From: Terrisporobacter othiniensis
GTDB taxonomy: Bacteria; Bacillota; Clostridia; Peptostreptococcales; Peptostreptococcaceae
Length of the DNA: 23,757 nt
Direction of reading: 5' to 3'
Assembly: GCF_000808015.1 (NCBI RefSeq)
Contig: NZ_JWHR01000076.1
Span: forward strand, 1 to 23,757
The notes beneath the pieces are model-generated. The model was not told where the DNA came from. It saw only the letters and a list, made by a program, of their open reading frames with translations, and made no database searches. The translations under genes were made by a program, and so were the position numbers. Within the stretch, counting starts at the first letter, position 1, and every line of letters begins with the position of its first letter. Positions 23,746 to 23,757 of this stretch are shown here, in pieces.

Positions 23746-23757
23746 CAACTCAAATTA

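Overview
The window is strongly AT-rich DNA with Clostridia-type genes, AGGAGG-like ribosome binding sites and several anaerobe-style iron-sulfur and nickel proteins. It fits a Clostridium-like or Peptostreptococcaceae-like low-GC Firmicute; the species cannot be named from the sequence alone. It contains no tRNA, rRNA, CRISPR array or intact transposase that I can see.

Layout. (1) 37-1586, minus strand: a decayed ABC-transporter locus, made of a truncated ABC-2 permease, a lipoprotein gene with in-frame stops, and a YafY-type regulator N-terminus joined to what looks like the tail of an ABC ATPase. (2) 1613-7103: an intact module. An ABC-2 exporter (ATPase, two permeases, a small membrane protein, minus strand) is divergent from a NarL-type sensor kinase/response regulator pair (plus strand). 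A shared, dyad-rich control region lies at 5215-5404. (3) 7273-14044, minus strand: a second transporter/two-component module. A LytTR regulator and an AgrC/VirS-like kinase (broken by one frameshift) lie upstream of a lipoprotein, a small DUF3139-like protein, a large FtsX-type permease and a LolD/MacB-type ATPase. Between kinase and lipoprotein sits a tandem-repeat site closely resembling AgrA/VirR (LytTR) binding sites, placed to drive the transporter operon. (4) 14218-17512, minus strand: a YtcJ-like metal-dependent amidohydrolase and a long XRE-type regulator; clustered TTGAAT boxes precede both genes. (5) 17796-21553, minus strand: hypB, a large multi-cluster iron-sulfur flavoprotein and hypA form a tight operon with no hydrogenase gene in view. 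(6) 21797-23568, plus strand: a TetR regulator divergent from hypB, then a polytopic membrane protein (probably DUF5692).

How it may work. Modules 2 and 3 look like sense-and-export systems, of the kind that often serve peptide/antibiotic defence or cell-cell signalling; their substrates are unknown. Modules 4-6 look metabolic: nickel delivery, electron transfer and a hydrolase, controlled by local XRE and TetR regulators. The least explained unit is hypB-flavoprotein-hypA, which suggests Ni or other metal insertion into a target that is not a neighbouring hydrogenase.

A dispersed repeat of about 68 bp occurs in two diverged copies (11761-11828 and 23569-23637).
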